From assembly GCF_947172395.1 (NCBI RefSeq), contig NC_069084.1, positions 2,667,107 to 2,731,106 of the forward strand: DNA of 64,000 nt, read 5' to 3'. Origin of the DNA: Bicyclus anynana (lineage: Eukaryota; Arthropoda; Insecta; Lepidoptera; Nymphalidae). Below are positions 9,958-20,416 of the stretch, one piece after another (position 1 is the first letter of the stretch; every line of letters starts with the position of its first letter). Below the pieces are notes generated by a model. That model was not told the DNA's origin. It worked only from the letters and a program-made list of their open reading frames with translations, and searched no databases. The translations under genes were made by a program, and so were the position numbers.

Positions 9958-11566
9958 AAATAAACTTCAAAGGGAGCTAGGAAATTACAAATTCCCAAAT
10001 CGCAACATCCGAAAATATCTATTTCGCATTATTTAAAGCTCCATTAAAACTTAAAAAAAAAATAGCCGCATGTAAGCCAACTGTAACATACTGGCCGTCA
10101 AGTAGGTACCGGGCGTATCACAACAGGCAGAGGTCAGTGCTATCGGGCCATTTGCTAAATTACCCGAATGTAGCCCCTACCCCGCCGAGATAAGAGCTTT
10201 TGTGTTCGAGCCAATCTGCTTAATGCACGCGCTCGGTTTATGTTAGAGTTCCGCACTCAAAGATTAAAACGACACCATATTACTAAGTCCAAGACTCCCA
10301 GGTCCTTCCAGATGGTCGCATAAAAGGTGGAGGATGGATAGATATCCATCCTCACTTTAGATTACTAGTAACACCTAGCATGCGAGCATCGACTTAGAAA
10401 TAAAGAGATATAGACAAAATGTCGCAACGCAACGAAAGAGATGGCCATATTTCCGGTTTCGCCGCTGTTGGTTGACATTGATTGTCTATTTCTCTTCACG
10501 AGTATCGTCGTTTGACCGGTGAAAAATACATTATCTCATGACAGACATTTGAAATTTTTGCTAACTTATTTGTGTATTTCTGTCGTCGCTTTATCAACAA
10601 ATACTAAAAATATAACAAAATAAATATTTAAGAGGGCTCCATTCAACAATAGATAATGATACGGAACCTCTTGTACACGAGTCTGATTCGCACATGGCTG
10701 GTTATTAGGTAAAGTACCTACCCATAAAATGTTAAACAAACCCCATATTGTTGACATAATACTCGTATATTTATCATTTTGCATACGGTTTTTCTTTATT
10801 TTGACTAACCAATTTAAAAGTAATCTTATCACACTAATATTACAGATGCAAAAGTTTGTATGTAAGTCTATATGAACCTATGTTTGCTACTTCGGTAGAA
10901 ACTTGGAATGGAGATAGACCCATAGATAAATTACCTTTTTCACACTGGATTTGTGAAAAACAGTAGAAGAAATAAGTACATGGAAGATTAAAATTTCCCG
11001 TAGATGCGTGCCGTACTATGTACGTGCCGTGCCGACGTATGGGCTAACTGGTTCAATTAATAGCATTGGATGATGTGATGAATTGCGGTTAAGTTTTCTG
11101 TAGGCGCCATTATGTTATTTGTTACAAATACGTTGATTGGCCTTGTGGCTCGTTGGTTCATATCTATAGAATATTAGATCCCAAGTTTGAATCCTGAGTC
11201 CTGCGATGATAACTAGACTATTTGATTTTCTTTTGCTTTTCCGCCAAAAATAATATCTGAATACATTTGGAGTTGCTTTCATAGATTTTGATAGTAATCG
11301 ATACAGAGGCAGACATCCACAATCATGTTATGAAAGTCTGTTTCTCTATTACCGTTTTACAGCTAAACCGCTGAACCGATTATGATGAATTTTGGTATAG
11401 AGATAAATTGAACCTTGTAGCAGAATATAGACAACTTATATCCCGCAAAATTTAATGGCGTCTGCTAGTTGTGTATACCTACTCGTGCTATATACTATAG
11501 GTACATTACTAGTTACAATAGTGGCTAGTCTATGGTATGCAGTAGCGTTTACACCATAGATACAAA
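9958..11566. other. Intergenic; decayed interspersed repeats only
   Basis: Contains the second palindromic MITE (10379-10522) and two eroded Helitron-like pieces (about 10840-11000 and 11320-11470, the latter ending TGGCGTCTGCTAGTTG). No gene seen. Confidence 0.45.
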
Positions 11567-11885
11567 AAAGGGTTACCTGGACTGAATTACGCAGGATATA
11601 TTATAGTGCACAAGTGTGTGCGCAAGCACAGGTGCACTCTCTCTTCCCTCACTCTCGAAATCCGATGGGACGGCAGACCGACACGACCGGTGAGAGATCA
11701 GGCGCAGGACCGACGGCTTTCGTGCTCTCCGAGGCACGGGGTTACTAACACCGCCAACTTCCCAACTCCAGCATGCTATTAAATCCCAAGAACCTATTTT
11801 TTTTGTTGACCTGACCCGGAATTCGAACCCTGGCCCACATTGTCCGTAGCTGAACCAGCTAACCACGGTACCGATGAGACAATTT
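11567..11885 (-). mobile_element. Full-length tRNA-derived SINE
   Basis: Reverse complement begins TTGTCTCATCGGTACCGTGG with B box GGTTCGAATTCC, and continues through GGAGTTGGGAAGTTGGCGG and GCCTCGGAGAGCACG. The latter phrases also occur in the repeat at 31929-32160, suggesting a shared tail. Confidence 0.7.
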
Positions 11886-12659
11886 GTATTATGCCTGGGT
11901 CGACAATATAACGAATTTCACCGGCAAACACTGGCTACTGAAGGCAAAAGACCGATCAAAATGGCAGCACCTGGAGAAGGCCTTCACCGCAAAGTGTTCT
12001 TCTTTTAAATAAAAGGAAAAAAGCATTTAAAATGCAATGCAATAAAATTAACACACTTAGCTACCTAATAACACTATTATGAACAAATTAAAGGCTTTTT
12101 TATTTATTTACGTATAATGCCTACCCTTGTTAAACGAACCAACTTTATGCACGCCACTGATGGTATGGGAAATACCACTTGCTACTTTCAATGGATGACG
12201 TTGAAGTGCTACTACGAGTATGCTAACGTGAGTGTTTGGACTCTCCCCACAGACGTTGAAGTGGCACCTTAGATTCAGTGCCGGACTAAGCTAGCGTGGG
12301 GCCTGTAGCAAATTTAAACAGGGGCCCTTTTAGGTTAAAAAAAAACAAATTCTTATTTGTCTTTTCCCGCCAAAAGTGACTAGCATATTTGAAAATTTGA
12401 AGGTCTAGATTTTCTTAAAATCTACAAATAGGAGGAAGCTTGAGAGATACAAGTTTGAATCAGGCTTGAACAATACGAGTATATATCCTTGAATGACGCA
12501 TATCTCACTCGAAAACCTATTCATTTTGAAATGATCCTCATATGAAGCTCTTTCATTTAATGAATAACACTATGCAGTTTGCAAAAAAAATAAAATTGTC
12601 CAGATTGCCGACCAAAATTGACCTTCACATTTTTTTTCTCGGGCACGTAGCCCCCTATC
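11886..12659. other. Intergenic, nothing recognised
   Basis: AT-rich; a short frame at 12542-12742 shows no family resemblance and overlaps the left end of the next element. Confidence 0.4.
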
Positions 12660-13047
12660 TGCAGGGTTATTATGTAACTCGGTGTACCATTCAAGTAAGC
12701 AGTCACTACATCGTTTTTCGTTTTTGTGATGATTTAAAATAGTTACTTCAACGAAATAAGCTTGACTGCACTATTATACATTAAGTGCTAATGTTTTTTT
12801 TTGTTTCTACGATCATCTAACATGATTATTTCAATACAATTACGTCAATACCAGTTTTTTTGTTAAAATAACGCTACTATCTGCCACTATCACTACTTTA
12901 ATAATGTTATTTTATGTAAAATGACGATAATTGTGTAATTTCATTAAAAACACAATGTTAGATGGTTGCAAAAACGAAAATACGATGAAAAACGATGTAG
13001 TGACTGATTACTTGAATGGTACACCGAGTTACATAATAACCCTGCTG
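12660..13047. mobile_element. Long-inverted-repeat MITE
   Basis: Left end TGCAGGGTTATTATGTAACT and right end (reverse complement) CAGCAGGGTTATTATGTAAC continue as an almost perfect inverted repeat of about 60 bp through TCACTACATCGTTTTTC. Further inner inverted repeats fill most of the 388 bp. Partial copies lie at 51536-51895 (right end kept) and 56093-56372 (left end kept). Confidence 0.8.
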
Positions 13048-13664
13048 ATCGCGGGACCTGCTGGCCTATTTCCTATTTTGGTCTTTATTATCAACCCATC
13101 AAAATAAAAAACAAATCAATTGACAAAATGTCATCCACATACTATGATACAAATTCCAAATGTCACCCGGTACTTACGGTGTATAATCATTTAATATGTA
13201 GATGACACTTTGTTGTCCACTTCAATAAGTTGATAATAAAGACCAAAATAGTGAATTAGGCCACTGTAGCAAATGCTACCGCCCTATGGCTAATCCAGCG
13301 CTACTTAGATTTTGTTTAGTACGTTTGGATTCTCCGCAACATCAATTCTTCTGAGCTCCCTTATCAGGGTTACATACTTAGCAATCATGTTTCAGACCAT
13401 GATACTATCTAGTATCAGAACATTATCAAAAATATCTTCTAAAACGTACACCTTATCTCTCACAGTGTTCGTTCGACACGTGATACATAGTCGCCATTAT
13501 TTGCGATTATATCAAAAATACAACTTTGCTTATAGAAAATCTTGTTAAATTACTTGTTAAATACTTTACTCGATAGTTATTCTATCAGTTAATTTTTATT
13601 CTCTGTACATCTGACATATTGAATAGTAAAAAATATAATAAAAAGTGATATATTTAAAAACAAT

Positions 13665-14042
13665 ATGGTGTCTTTGTGTAAAACGTTTCTCTTGTGTCTA
13701 GTGTTTTATAGTGTAAACTGCTCAAGTGTTTATATTGGAACGAAAACTCAAAAAGACAGGCTACTACACAAAAGTGAACATGTGAAAATACCGAACTATT
13801 ACATCCGTACCGCGGATATCGCTTTCCCAAAATATTATGAAGAGAACGATAATATTATATCAGCGATACATATTATAGACAATTCTGATTCTGATCGCGG
13901 CGCTTCTGCGGAGGTTGATTATGGCGGTGTTGGTTTGACGTATGCTAATGTTCATTTAAGAAGTGCCCTGTGGGGGGGATTCAATTATACTGTGGAAATT
14001 TATGGCAGCAAAGCGGACTATTTGGACTATATCCCTGAATGA
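13665..14042 (+). CDS. MBF2/REPAT-like small secreted protein (125 aa)
   Basis: Signal peptide MVSLCKTFLLCLVFYSVNC, mature start near SSVYIGTK. The domain reads RLLHKSEHVKIPNYYIRT, IISAIHIIDNSDSDRGASAE, YGGVGLTYANVHLRSA and FNYTVEIYGSK, a canonical MBF2 pattern, followed by a short acidic tail (DYLDYIPE). It is more diverged from the four upstream genes than they are from one another: the IIDNSDSDRGAS loop replaces the DL(R/D)xxxxGEA segment. The start has an ACAATATGG context and an AT-rich leader. AATAAA lies at 14050-14055, and a SINE-A is inserted only 32 bp downstream of it. Single exon. The role (secreted, possibly infection-responsive) is by family only. Confidence 0.87.
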   Translation: MVSLCKTFLLCLVFYSVNCSSVYIGTKTQKDRLLHKSEHVKIPNYYIRTADIAFPKYYEENDNIISAIHIIDNSDSDRGASAEVDYGGVGLTYANVHLRSALWGGFNYTVEIYGSKADYLDYIPE

Positions 14043-14087
14043 AAGTGTTAATAAAGTTTACAACTTTCTTTTGTTTTTATGTTTATT

Positions 14088-14393
14088 CATCATCAACATC
14101 CACCCATATTCGGCTCACTGCTGAGCTCGAGTCTCCTCTCAGAATGAGAGGGGTTAGGCCTTAATCCACAACGCTGGCCCAATGCGGATTAGCAGACTTC
14201 ACATACGCAAAGGATTAAGTGAATTCTCTGGTATTCCTCACGATGTTTTTCCTTCACCATTTGAGACACGTGATATATAATTTCTTAAAATGCACACAAC
14301 TGAAAAATTTAAGGTACATGCCCCGGACCGTATTCGAACCCACACCCTACGGAATCGGAGGCAGAGGTCATATCCACTGGGCTATCACGGCTC
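14088..14393 (-). mobile_element. SINE-A with 9-bp target duplication, next to the MBF2 3' end
   Basis: Reverse complement starts GAGCCGTGATAGCCCAGTGG and ends in GATGATG. It is flanked by ATGTTTATT at 14079-14087 and 14394-14402. Confidence 0.9.
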
Positions 14394-14511
14394 ATGTTTA
14401 TTACCTTTACGATATTAATATTGAAAAAGAACACTGTCATTTTAACTTTCTTAAAAGAAAGAAGAGAATTGAAAATTTCTTAGAAGAAAGAAAACCTCAG
14501 TATCTCATAGC

Positions 14512-14585
14512 CCATCTCGAAATTCGAACCCAGAACCTCGTGATCTGAAACCGCATAGGCTAGCCAATGGGCCACCGAGTCATTC
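14512..14585 (-). mobile_element. SINE-D head
   Basis: Reverse complement has TGGCCCATTGGCTAGCC (A-box side) and GGTTCGAATTTCG (B box). Related heads lie at 16258-16330 and 29808-29884 with the shared phrase CTCGTGATC. Confidence 0.65.
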
Positions 14586-14653
14586 TTTCAGTTGCGTCTT
14601 AATGACATAGCCACAGTAATATTACTGTGGCATAGCCTTTACTTTAATCAACA

Positions 14654-15112
14654 ACAGCAGACGCCCCGCGGTTTCACCCTTGTAGTTCCCGTTCCTAGGA
14701 ATACGGGATGAAATACAGCCAATGACGGCCGCGTGGCGCAGTGGGTAGTGACCCTGGTTTCTGCATCCACGGCCGTGGGTTCGATTCCCACAACTGGAAA
14801 ATATTCGTGTGATGAACATGGGTTTTTTCCAGTGTCTGTGTGTATTTATACATTATATAAGTATTTATATGTAGTATATAAATGTATATGAATATTATAA
14901 TATCAACTATGTTAGCACCCATAACACAAGCTACTCTGTATGCTTACTTTGGGGCTAGATAGTGATGTGTATTGTTTAAGTATATTTATTTATTATTTAT
15001 TTATTATTAATGACACTCACAAACAACGTGGCTGTCTGTAGGTAAAAGAATTTTTAAAATCGGTTCAGTAGATTCAGAGATATGGATCCCTCTACAACCT
15101 CACAAACTTACA
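14654..15112 (-). mobile_element. Helitron-like element split by a SINE
   Basis: The 14654-14720 part (GACGCCCCGCGGTTTCACCC, GTAGTTCCCGTTCC) continues at 15009 with TGACACTCACAAACAACGTG and GGTTCAGTAGATTCAG, exactly as in the uninterrupted copy at 1888-2071. The 282 bp between are a different SINE. Confidence 0.8.
14727..15008 (+). mobile_element. SINE-C, full length, nested
   Basis: tRNA-like head GTGGCGCAGTGGGTAGTGAC with B box GGTTCGATTCC; the tail has TTTTTCCAGTGTCTGTGTG and ends in TTATTTATTTATT. AATGAC at 14721-14726 and 15009-15014 is the target duplication. A tail-only copy lies at 21702-21905. Confidence 0.85.
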
Positions 15113-15179
15113 ACGCGTTTCCATGGGGCTGGGAAAAATGCAAGTGGGGTGTCGAGTTTTAAGGGTAGTCAGTGCATTA

Positions 15180-15600
15180 TTGCATTTTTTTTTTAAATTT
15201 ATTTTATTGATAAGATATAACAATCATTTTACATATCGATACTCTCGCCAAACTGTACAGGCAGTTGGCGAGTTGACGCTCATTATTCTAGTTATTTTTT
15301 AAAAGTAATTGCTAAATCTAATTTTGATAAGATAATTAAAACTAAGGTAACCTAGGAATTTAATATTATAAAATGAAATAATACCAAAAAAAAATTACAA
15401 AAGGTGCAAAACAATTTCTATAAAGTAAATCCGTCAGTGATGGGGTCCCCAAGGAAAACTTTCTTTAATTTCTTCTTGAGGACTCCTTCACTGATCTCCC
15501 TTTCTTTTTTGAGCCACTTAGTTTGATAGAGAACCTTTAATAAAGTGAGTCACAAAATAGGCTGTAAAGTCGGCTCTATAAATATTTTTTGAAGGCGTTA
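15180..15600 (-). repeat. Probable LINE 3' untranslated fragment
   Basis: Begins with a poly(T) run on the plus strand (a poly(A) on minus) and contains an inverted CTCGCCAACTG / CAGTTGGCGAG hairpin about 30 bp later. No coding sequence is left. Confidence 0.35.
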
Positions 15601-15696
15601 ATTTATTATACTAAAGTGGACTAATGAGGGTCCAGTCTCAAAGGGTGGCGGCAAGGGGCCAGACCGGTTTGAGGGACTCGGCTTATCAATTAAATT

Positions 15697-16188
15697 GGAT
15701 TCCTTGCTTTTATAGCATAATCCACACTAATAACATATTGAGAGTTACTTTGTTACGTTACGTTGTGTCTAAATCAATTTTGACGGAATCCGTGGCGCAG
15801 TGGTATGCGTGGTGGATTTACAAAACGGAGGTCCTGGGTTCGATCCCCGGCTGGGCAGATTGAAATTTTCTTAATTGGTACAGATCTGGCTGATGGGAGG
15901 CTTCGGTCATAGCTAGTTACCACCCTACCGGCAAAGACGTACCGCCACGCGATTTAACGTTCCGGTACGATGCTGAGTAGAAACCGAAAGGGGTGTGGAT
16001 TTTCATCCTCCTCCTACCAAGATAGCCCGCTTCCATCTTCATCACTTACCATCAGGTAAGATTGTAGTCAAGGCCTAACTTGTAAAGAATAAAAAAAAAG
16101 GATTCCTTGCTTTTATAGCATAATCCACACTAATAACATATTGAAAGTTACTTTGTTACGTTACGTTGTGTCTGAATCAATTTTGACG
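15697..16188. repeat. 89-bp direct repeats flanking a SINE-B
   Basis: 15697-15785 and 16100-16188 are the same 89 bp (GGATTCCTTGCTTTTATAGC at the left end, CAATTTTGACG at the right) with two substitutions (GAGAG/GAAAG and CTAAAT/CTGAAT). They abut the 5' start and the poly(A) end of the SINE exactly, as a target-site duplication would. Confidence 0.92.
15786..16099 (+). mobile_element. SINE-B, full length
   Basis: Head CCGTGGCGCAGTGGTATGCG with B box GGTTCGATCCCCGG; body GGGAGGCTTCGGTC, TACCACCCTACCGGCAAAGA, AACCGAAAGGGGTGTGGATT; tail ACTTGTAAAGAATAAAAAAAA. Other copies: 20189-20409, 22743-22972, 49123-49221 and 59712-59937 (plus, 5'-truncated), 28978-29249 (minus, full) and 46552-46720 (minus, fragment). 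Confidence 0.9.
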
Positions 16189-16257
16189 ATACGTAAATAG
16201 ACTGGAGTTTGGAAGCGGATAGGTTATTTGACAAAAGACAAGCTCAGTATTTCACAG

Positions 16258-16330
16258 CTCGACGCAGGATTTGAACCCAGTACCTCGTGATCCGAAGTCA
16301 TATAGGCTAACCACTGGACCCAAGGAGGTA
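16258..16330 (-). mobile_element. SINE-D head
   Basis: Reverse complement shows TGGTTAGCCTATATGAC and GGTTCAAATCCTG, as in 14512-14585. Confidence 0.6.
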
Positions 16331-16401
16331 GATAGATACAAGTAAGTACACTAATAGCAGTTCCAAATTATTGAAAAATTTAAAAAAAAGCCATATTATA
16401 T

Positions 16402-16404
16402 TCT

Positions 16405-16463
<59 letters not shown>

Positions 16464-16690
16464 TATTATTATTATATTAACCAATGGACTGCATGGACTT
16501 CTAAACACAACGGTCTCGAGCCGAGAGCATCCAGCGGCTCCCTGCGTTCCGCGAGCATCCAGCGGCTCCCTGCGACTTGCTTGATGACCTCGTTCCACCT
16601 AGTGGGGGGTCGACCAACACTGCGCTTTCCGGTGCGGGGTCGCCATTCTAGCATCTTGGGACACCAGCGAACTTTTTGAGCAAGAAGAGT
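16402..16690 (-). mobile_element. RTE-type LINE 3' end with (GAT)n tail
   Basis: Reverse complement encodes the RTE polyprotein C-terminus (PKMLEWRPRTGKRSVGRPP, TRWNEVIKQVAGSRWM) and ends in about 20 GAT repeats (plus 16405-16463). A 22-bp piece (AGCATCCAGCGGCTCCCTGC) is duplicated in tandem. The poly-His/poly-Met frames here are artefacts of the trinucleotide tail. Confidence 0.88.
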
Positions 16691-16763
16691 GATAAAGAAA
16701 TGTTTTTTCTTCAAGCTGCAGCGCAAAGGAGTAACAAACTTACACACTTACACACAAACTTTC

Positions 16764-17079
16764 GTCGTCGTCGTCATCAACCCATATTCGGCTCACTGCT
16801 GAGCTCGAGTCTCCTCTCAGAATGAGAGGGGTTAGGCCAATAATCCACCACGCTGGCCCAATGCGTATTGGCAGACTTCACACACGCAGAGAATTAAGAT
16901 AATTCTCTGGTATGCAGGTTTCCTCACGATGTTTTCCTTCACCGATTGAGACACGTGATATTTAATTTCTTAAAATGCACACAACTGAAAAGTTGGAGGT
17001 GCATGCCCCGGACCGGATTCGAACCCACACCCTCCGGAATCGGAGGCAGAGGTCTTATCCACTGGGCTATCACAGCTCT
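16764..17079 (-). mobile_element. SINE-A with 9-bp target duplication
   Basis: Complete copy, tail GACGACGAC. Flanks CAAACTTTC at 16755-16763 and 17080-17088. Confidence 0.9.
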
Positions 17080-17381
17080 CAAACTTTCACCTTTATAGTA
17101 TTAATGTGATCAAGTACTTTTGGTAGGAATCGGCAAACTACATGGACGAAGTCAGGTGCCCGCTATTAATAATACATACTCGTGTACAGTTATTTAGTTA
17201 TCGTTTTTATATCGTAATCAATTGTCATTAATTTATTATCACTAGATAATGCATTATCATTCCGCGATGTAACTATTCGTGTGCGTCTAATTAGTTTTCA
17301 ATTAATAATCCTCCACTGTTTTTAATTAAGCATGTTTGAAGAGATCGATTTATACGCGGCACGTTCAAGAATAGTTTACTA

Positions 17382-20077
17382 ATGGTTATTACGAGGAATT
17401 CGATCTTTTTGTTATGTTTCTTTCGCGTGTTTTTCTGTGCTGAACCGGTGGTTGACTCGGATGGTGTGCCATATTTAGCTGAAGTGAAAGAGGAGGAAGT
17501 CTTTCCCAGCGATGTAGAGAATGAAATACTGAACGCTACGTTGTTTAGAACGATTAAAAAGTACTACTGTAGCGTGGAAACGGAAGAAGGTAAGAGAAGA
17601 AGAGAGAAGGAAGAGTCTTTTAAATCTTGTCATACTAGCTAGTGTTTCTTTGTGGAAGTTACTTATGAAAAATGCTATATTAATATATAATGTTATATTG
17701 CTAATTTTCGCGGAAACAGATATAAGTATATAAATATAAAGACCAAATAAAATGCATTGTATGTAAGTTTTATTGCATAATTACCGTAAATTTGTCGGTT
17801 AAAGTAATATACTTAAATTCCATTTAAATAATACAATTATTCATTACAAACTGTTAGGTACATTTTTCTTCATTTTTTATTTGTATTGTGAAGGATTAAT
17901 CACAAATATAGATTTTTGTGATCAAATTTCACATAGGTAGGTTTATATCTATTGATAGGTGACATAGTTGTATGTTTATTTTTTCATTGATAATGTACTG
18001 TTATCATTATATTTGTTTTTGACAATCTTTGTAACGCTACAAAGTATGTTATAGAGGTTATATAATAACATAATATAGTCGGATGCAATCTTAATGACGT
18101 CTCCGAAATAAGCCGCAGGTAGCATTACCCACAGCTCATACGAGTAGGTGCAGTTCTGGAATTAGCCTATCAGCTATTAAAGCAATAATTTCTTAGGGCA
18201 TCCCTTCTAGGGAAGCAACAGAGACGAACGAGAAATCCGCGCAAAATTTAAATTCTCGTTTATTGGTTTATTCTGCCTACAGTACCTACGTATGTATTAA
18301 CATTTAAAAAAATATATAGATCATCATCATTAGCAACCCATATTCGGCTCACTGTTGAACACGAGTCTCCTCGCAGAATGAGAGGAATTAGGCCAATAGT
18401 CCACCACGCCGACCCAATGCGGATTGGCAGACTTCACACACGTAAAGAATTAAGAAAATTCTCTGGGATGTAGGTTTCCTCACGATGTTTTTATTTCACC
18501 GTTTTAGACACGTAATAATTTCTTAAAATGCACATAACTGAAAAGTTGGAGGTGCATTCCCCGGAATATTTGAACCAACGTCCTCCGAATCGAAGGTAGA
18601 GGTTATATCTTCTGGGCTGTCACAGCTTGTGTATAAGTATATTTAATTATTAATTTCTCAGAGCAAGAGCTCCTCGTGTACGGCACGAAGGCTTGGACGT
18701 TTCCTTCTCAGGACGTGAACCTCCAGTTCCGCTACCCTCCGGAAGAAGTAAGTTCTGTTTTTAACTTTACTTCAAACTAGCGAAACCTCGCAACTCGTTT
18801 TTTTACTAATCACGCAGGAACCATGGATTTTTTCTGGGGAACGAGTAGCCTTTATCTTGCTCATTACCCTCCTCAATTTTACAGTGAAAGTCCCATTAAA
18901 ATAAGTGCAACTGTTATAGAGAATAGCACGTAACAAGCAGACAGAAAGACATACAATTTAAAAAGTTTGTTCGTGTTTTAAAACTGTTTTAACAACTAGC
19001 ACTTGTGGCACTCAATACATTAAAGAGAAAGTCTGAAAATGGCGCCAGTGACAGAAAAATTGAGGAATACCAAGCTAATCTTCACCTTGGTATGGACATG
19101 TGCTGCGGAAGGATGAAAATCATATTACTAGAAAAATGTTGAAGATGCAAGTGAAAGGACACTAGAGGAGAGGAAGAACAAAGAAGAGATGGTTGGAATG
19201 TGTGAAAGACGTGTCTTTAAAGGGAGTGGATGATGAGTTGACGAGTAACAGAGACGAATGGAGAAGATTGACATATTTTGCCGACCCCACTTTGATTTGA
19301 TTTGATTGAGTTGAGGGATTTACAATGGTTTTCCTTTACTAATAAAACTTTATTGTCGCAGCAAACCGACCCGCAAGGAGACGAAGATAGCACAGTCTAT
19401 ATGCTGACACAACTCAAGCTAATTTTCAATCTGTCGGGACCTGATGGTAGAGGTTACATCACTAGCGGGGGCATGCTACAGGTAAGCTCCTTTTAATACA
19501 TAGTTATGTTGGAAAAGCTTTTCTAATAAAGCTTTTTAATGGAGTATCACTGAATGAGCCAGAAATAGAGAATGTTGTAATATAAAAGAAAATATGGTGG
19601 CTTAAATCGAGAAAAGTATACATATTAGTTTGGGCACGTTGAAAGGAGGATAACAAAAGGGATAAAAGTGTGAATGTGAATAAGCTTGCGCTAAAACTAT
19701 AATAATGTTGAAAGGGGATGTGGAATTCAGGGTCTCGTCAAACGATGCCACATAGGCTAAGCACTGTACAGTTATGTGTATGAATATTTTGTTAAAAGAA
19801 AAAGAATTTATAGAAGTTGCAGGGGCACCCCCGAATTTTCAAATGCATAGAGTTTAAATTCGACAAGCAGCGGTTGAACGATCCCCTGGGGGCGCCCCCA
19901 CTACGGAAATATCTACACCTTAATGACTAGTTTTTATTTCCTATCTACCAGGAGCACATAGGCATGTCGTTCGTTTTCCGGAACATCACCAGCCTCGCAT
20001 ACCAGTTCTACTTGCACGGCATCCCGAGGAAGACCAATTTCACCGAGAATTACGCAGTCACCCTTAACTTGTGCTAA
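17382..20077 (+). CDS. Divergent MBF2-like secreted protein, four exons (179 aa)
   Basis: Exons 17382-17589, 18662-18747, 19362-19481 and 19952-20077 join in phase (1, 0, 0) with GT donors GTAAGA, GTAAGT, GTAAGC and acceptors TTTCTCAG, TGTCGCAG, TCTACCAG. The product starts with a signal peptide (MVITRNSIFLLCFFRVFFC), then an acidic stretch (EVKEEEVFPSDVENE) not seen in the other cluster members. An MBF2-like core follows: LLVYGTKAWTFPSQDVNLQF, MLTQLKLIFNLSGPDG, GYITSGGMLQEHIGMSFVFR and ITSLAYQFYLHGIP. The correspondence with the GG...V....S....F.VEIYG block of the neighbours is by eye and weaker than for the others, so the family call is likely but not certain. Three NxS/T sequons (NAT, NLS, NIT) lie in exons 1, 3 and 4, with a fourth (NFT) near the C-terminus. 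AATAAA-like signals follow within 30 bp of the stop. The introns carry SINE-A and LINE debris. Confidence 0.72.
18316..18630 (-). mobile_element. SINE-A inside intron 1 of the 17382 gene
   Basis: Complete but diverged copy (GCTGTGACAGCCCAGAAG head, ATGATGATGAT tail). Its 5' end lies 31 bp before exon 2. Confidence 0.85.
19075..19297 (+). mobile_element. LINE polyprotein C-terminal fragment in intron 2
   Basis: Conceptual translation with frame breaks gives WYGHVLRKDENHITRKMLKM, RGRTKKRWLECVKDVSLKGV and WRRLTYFADPT, the usual end of a non-LTR reverse-transcriptase polyprotein. A stop and frame changes mark it as dead. Confidence 0.75.
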
Positions 20078-20188
20078 AACTTTAATAAATGGTACGATTA
20101 AACAATAATAAACGATGTATTTCTATCCATTGATGTATTATTTATAGATTCCCAACAAGAAGGGGCGTAGCTGTTGCCGTATCTGCCG

Positions 20189-20409
20189 TATCAATTTATG
20201 GCTGGTGGGAGGCTTCGGCCGTGGCTACTTACCACCCTACCGACAAAGACGTTCCACCAAGCGATTTAGCGTTCCGGTACGATATCGTGTAATAACCGAA
20301 AAGGGGTGTGAATTTTCATCCTCCTCTTAACAAGTTAGCCCGCTTCCATCTTAGACTGCATCTCACCATCAGGTGAGATTGTAGTCAAGGGCTAACTTGT
20401 AAAAAATAA
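20189..20409 (+). mobile_element. SINE-B, 5'-truncated
   Basis: Shares GGCTGGTGGGAGGCTTCGGC through ACTTGTAAAAAATAAAAAA with the full copy at 15786. It begins about 110 bp after the stop of the MBF2-like gene. Confidence 0.85.
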
Positions 20410-20416
20410 AAAACCA

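Noticed and set aside
14727..14800. tRNA-like sequences with pol III A and B boxes (also at 2983, 7990, 9700, 15786, 29180, 61260)
   Set aside because: Acceptor stems do not pair and each is followed by a SINE body, so they are SINE heads, not tRNA genes.
16371..16679. Open frames rich in poly-His (plus) or poly-Met (minus)
   Set aside because: They are translations of the (CAT)n/(ATG)n tail of an RTE LINE 3' end; no gene.
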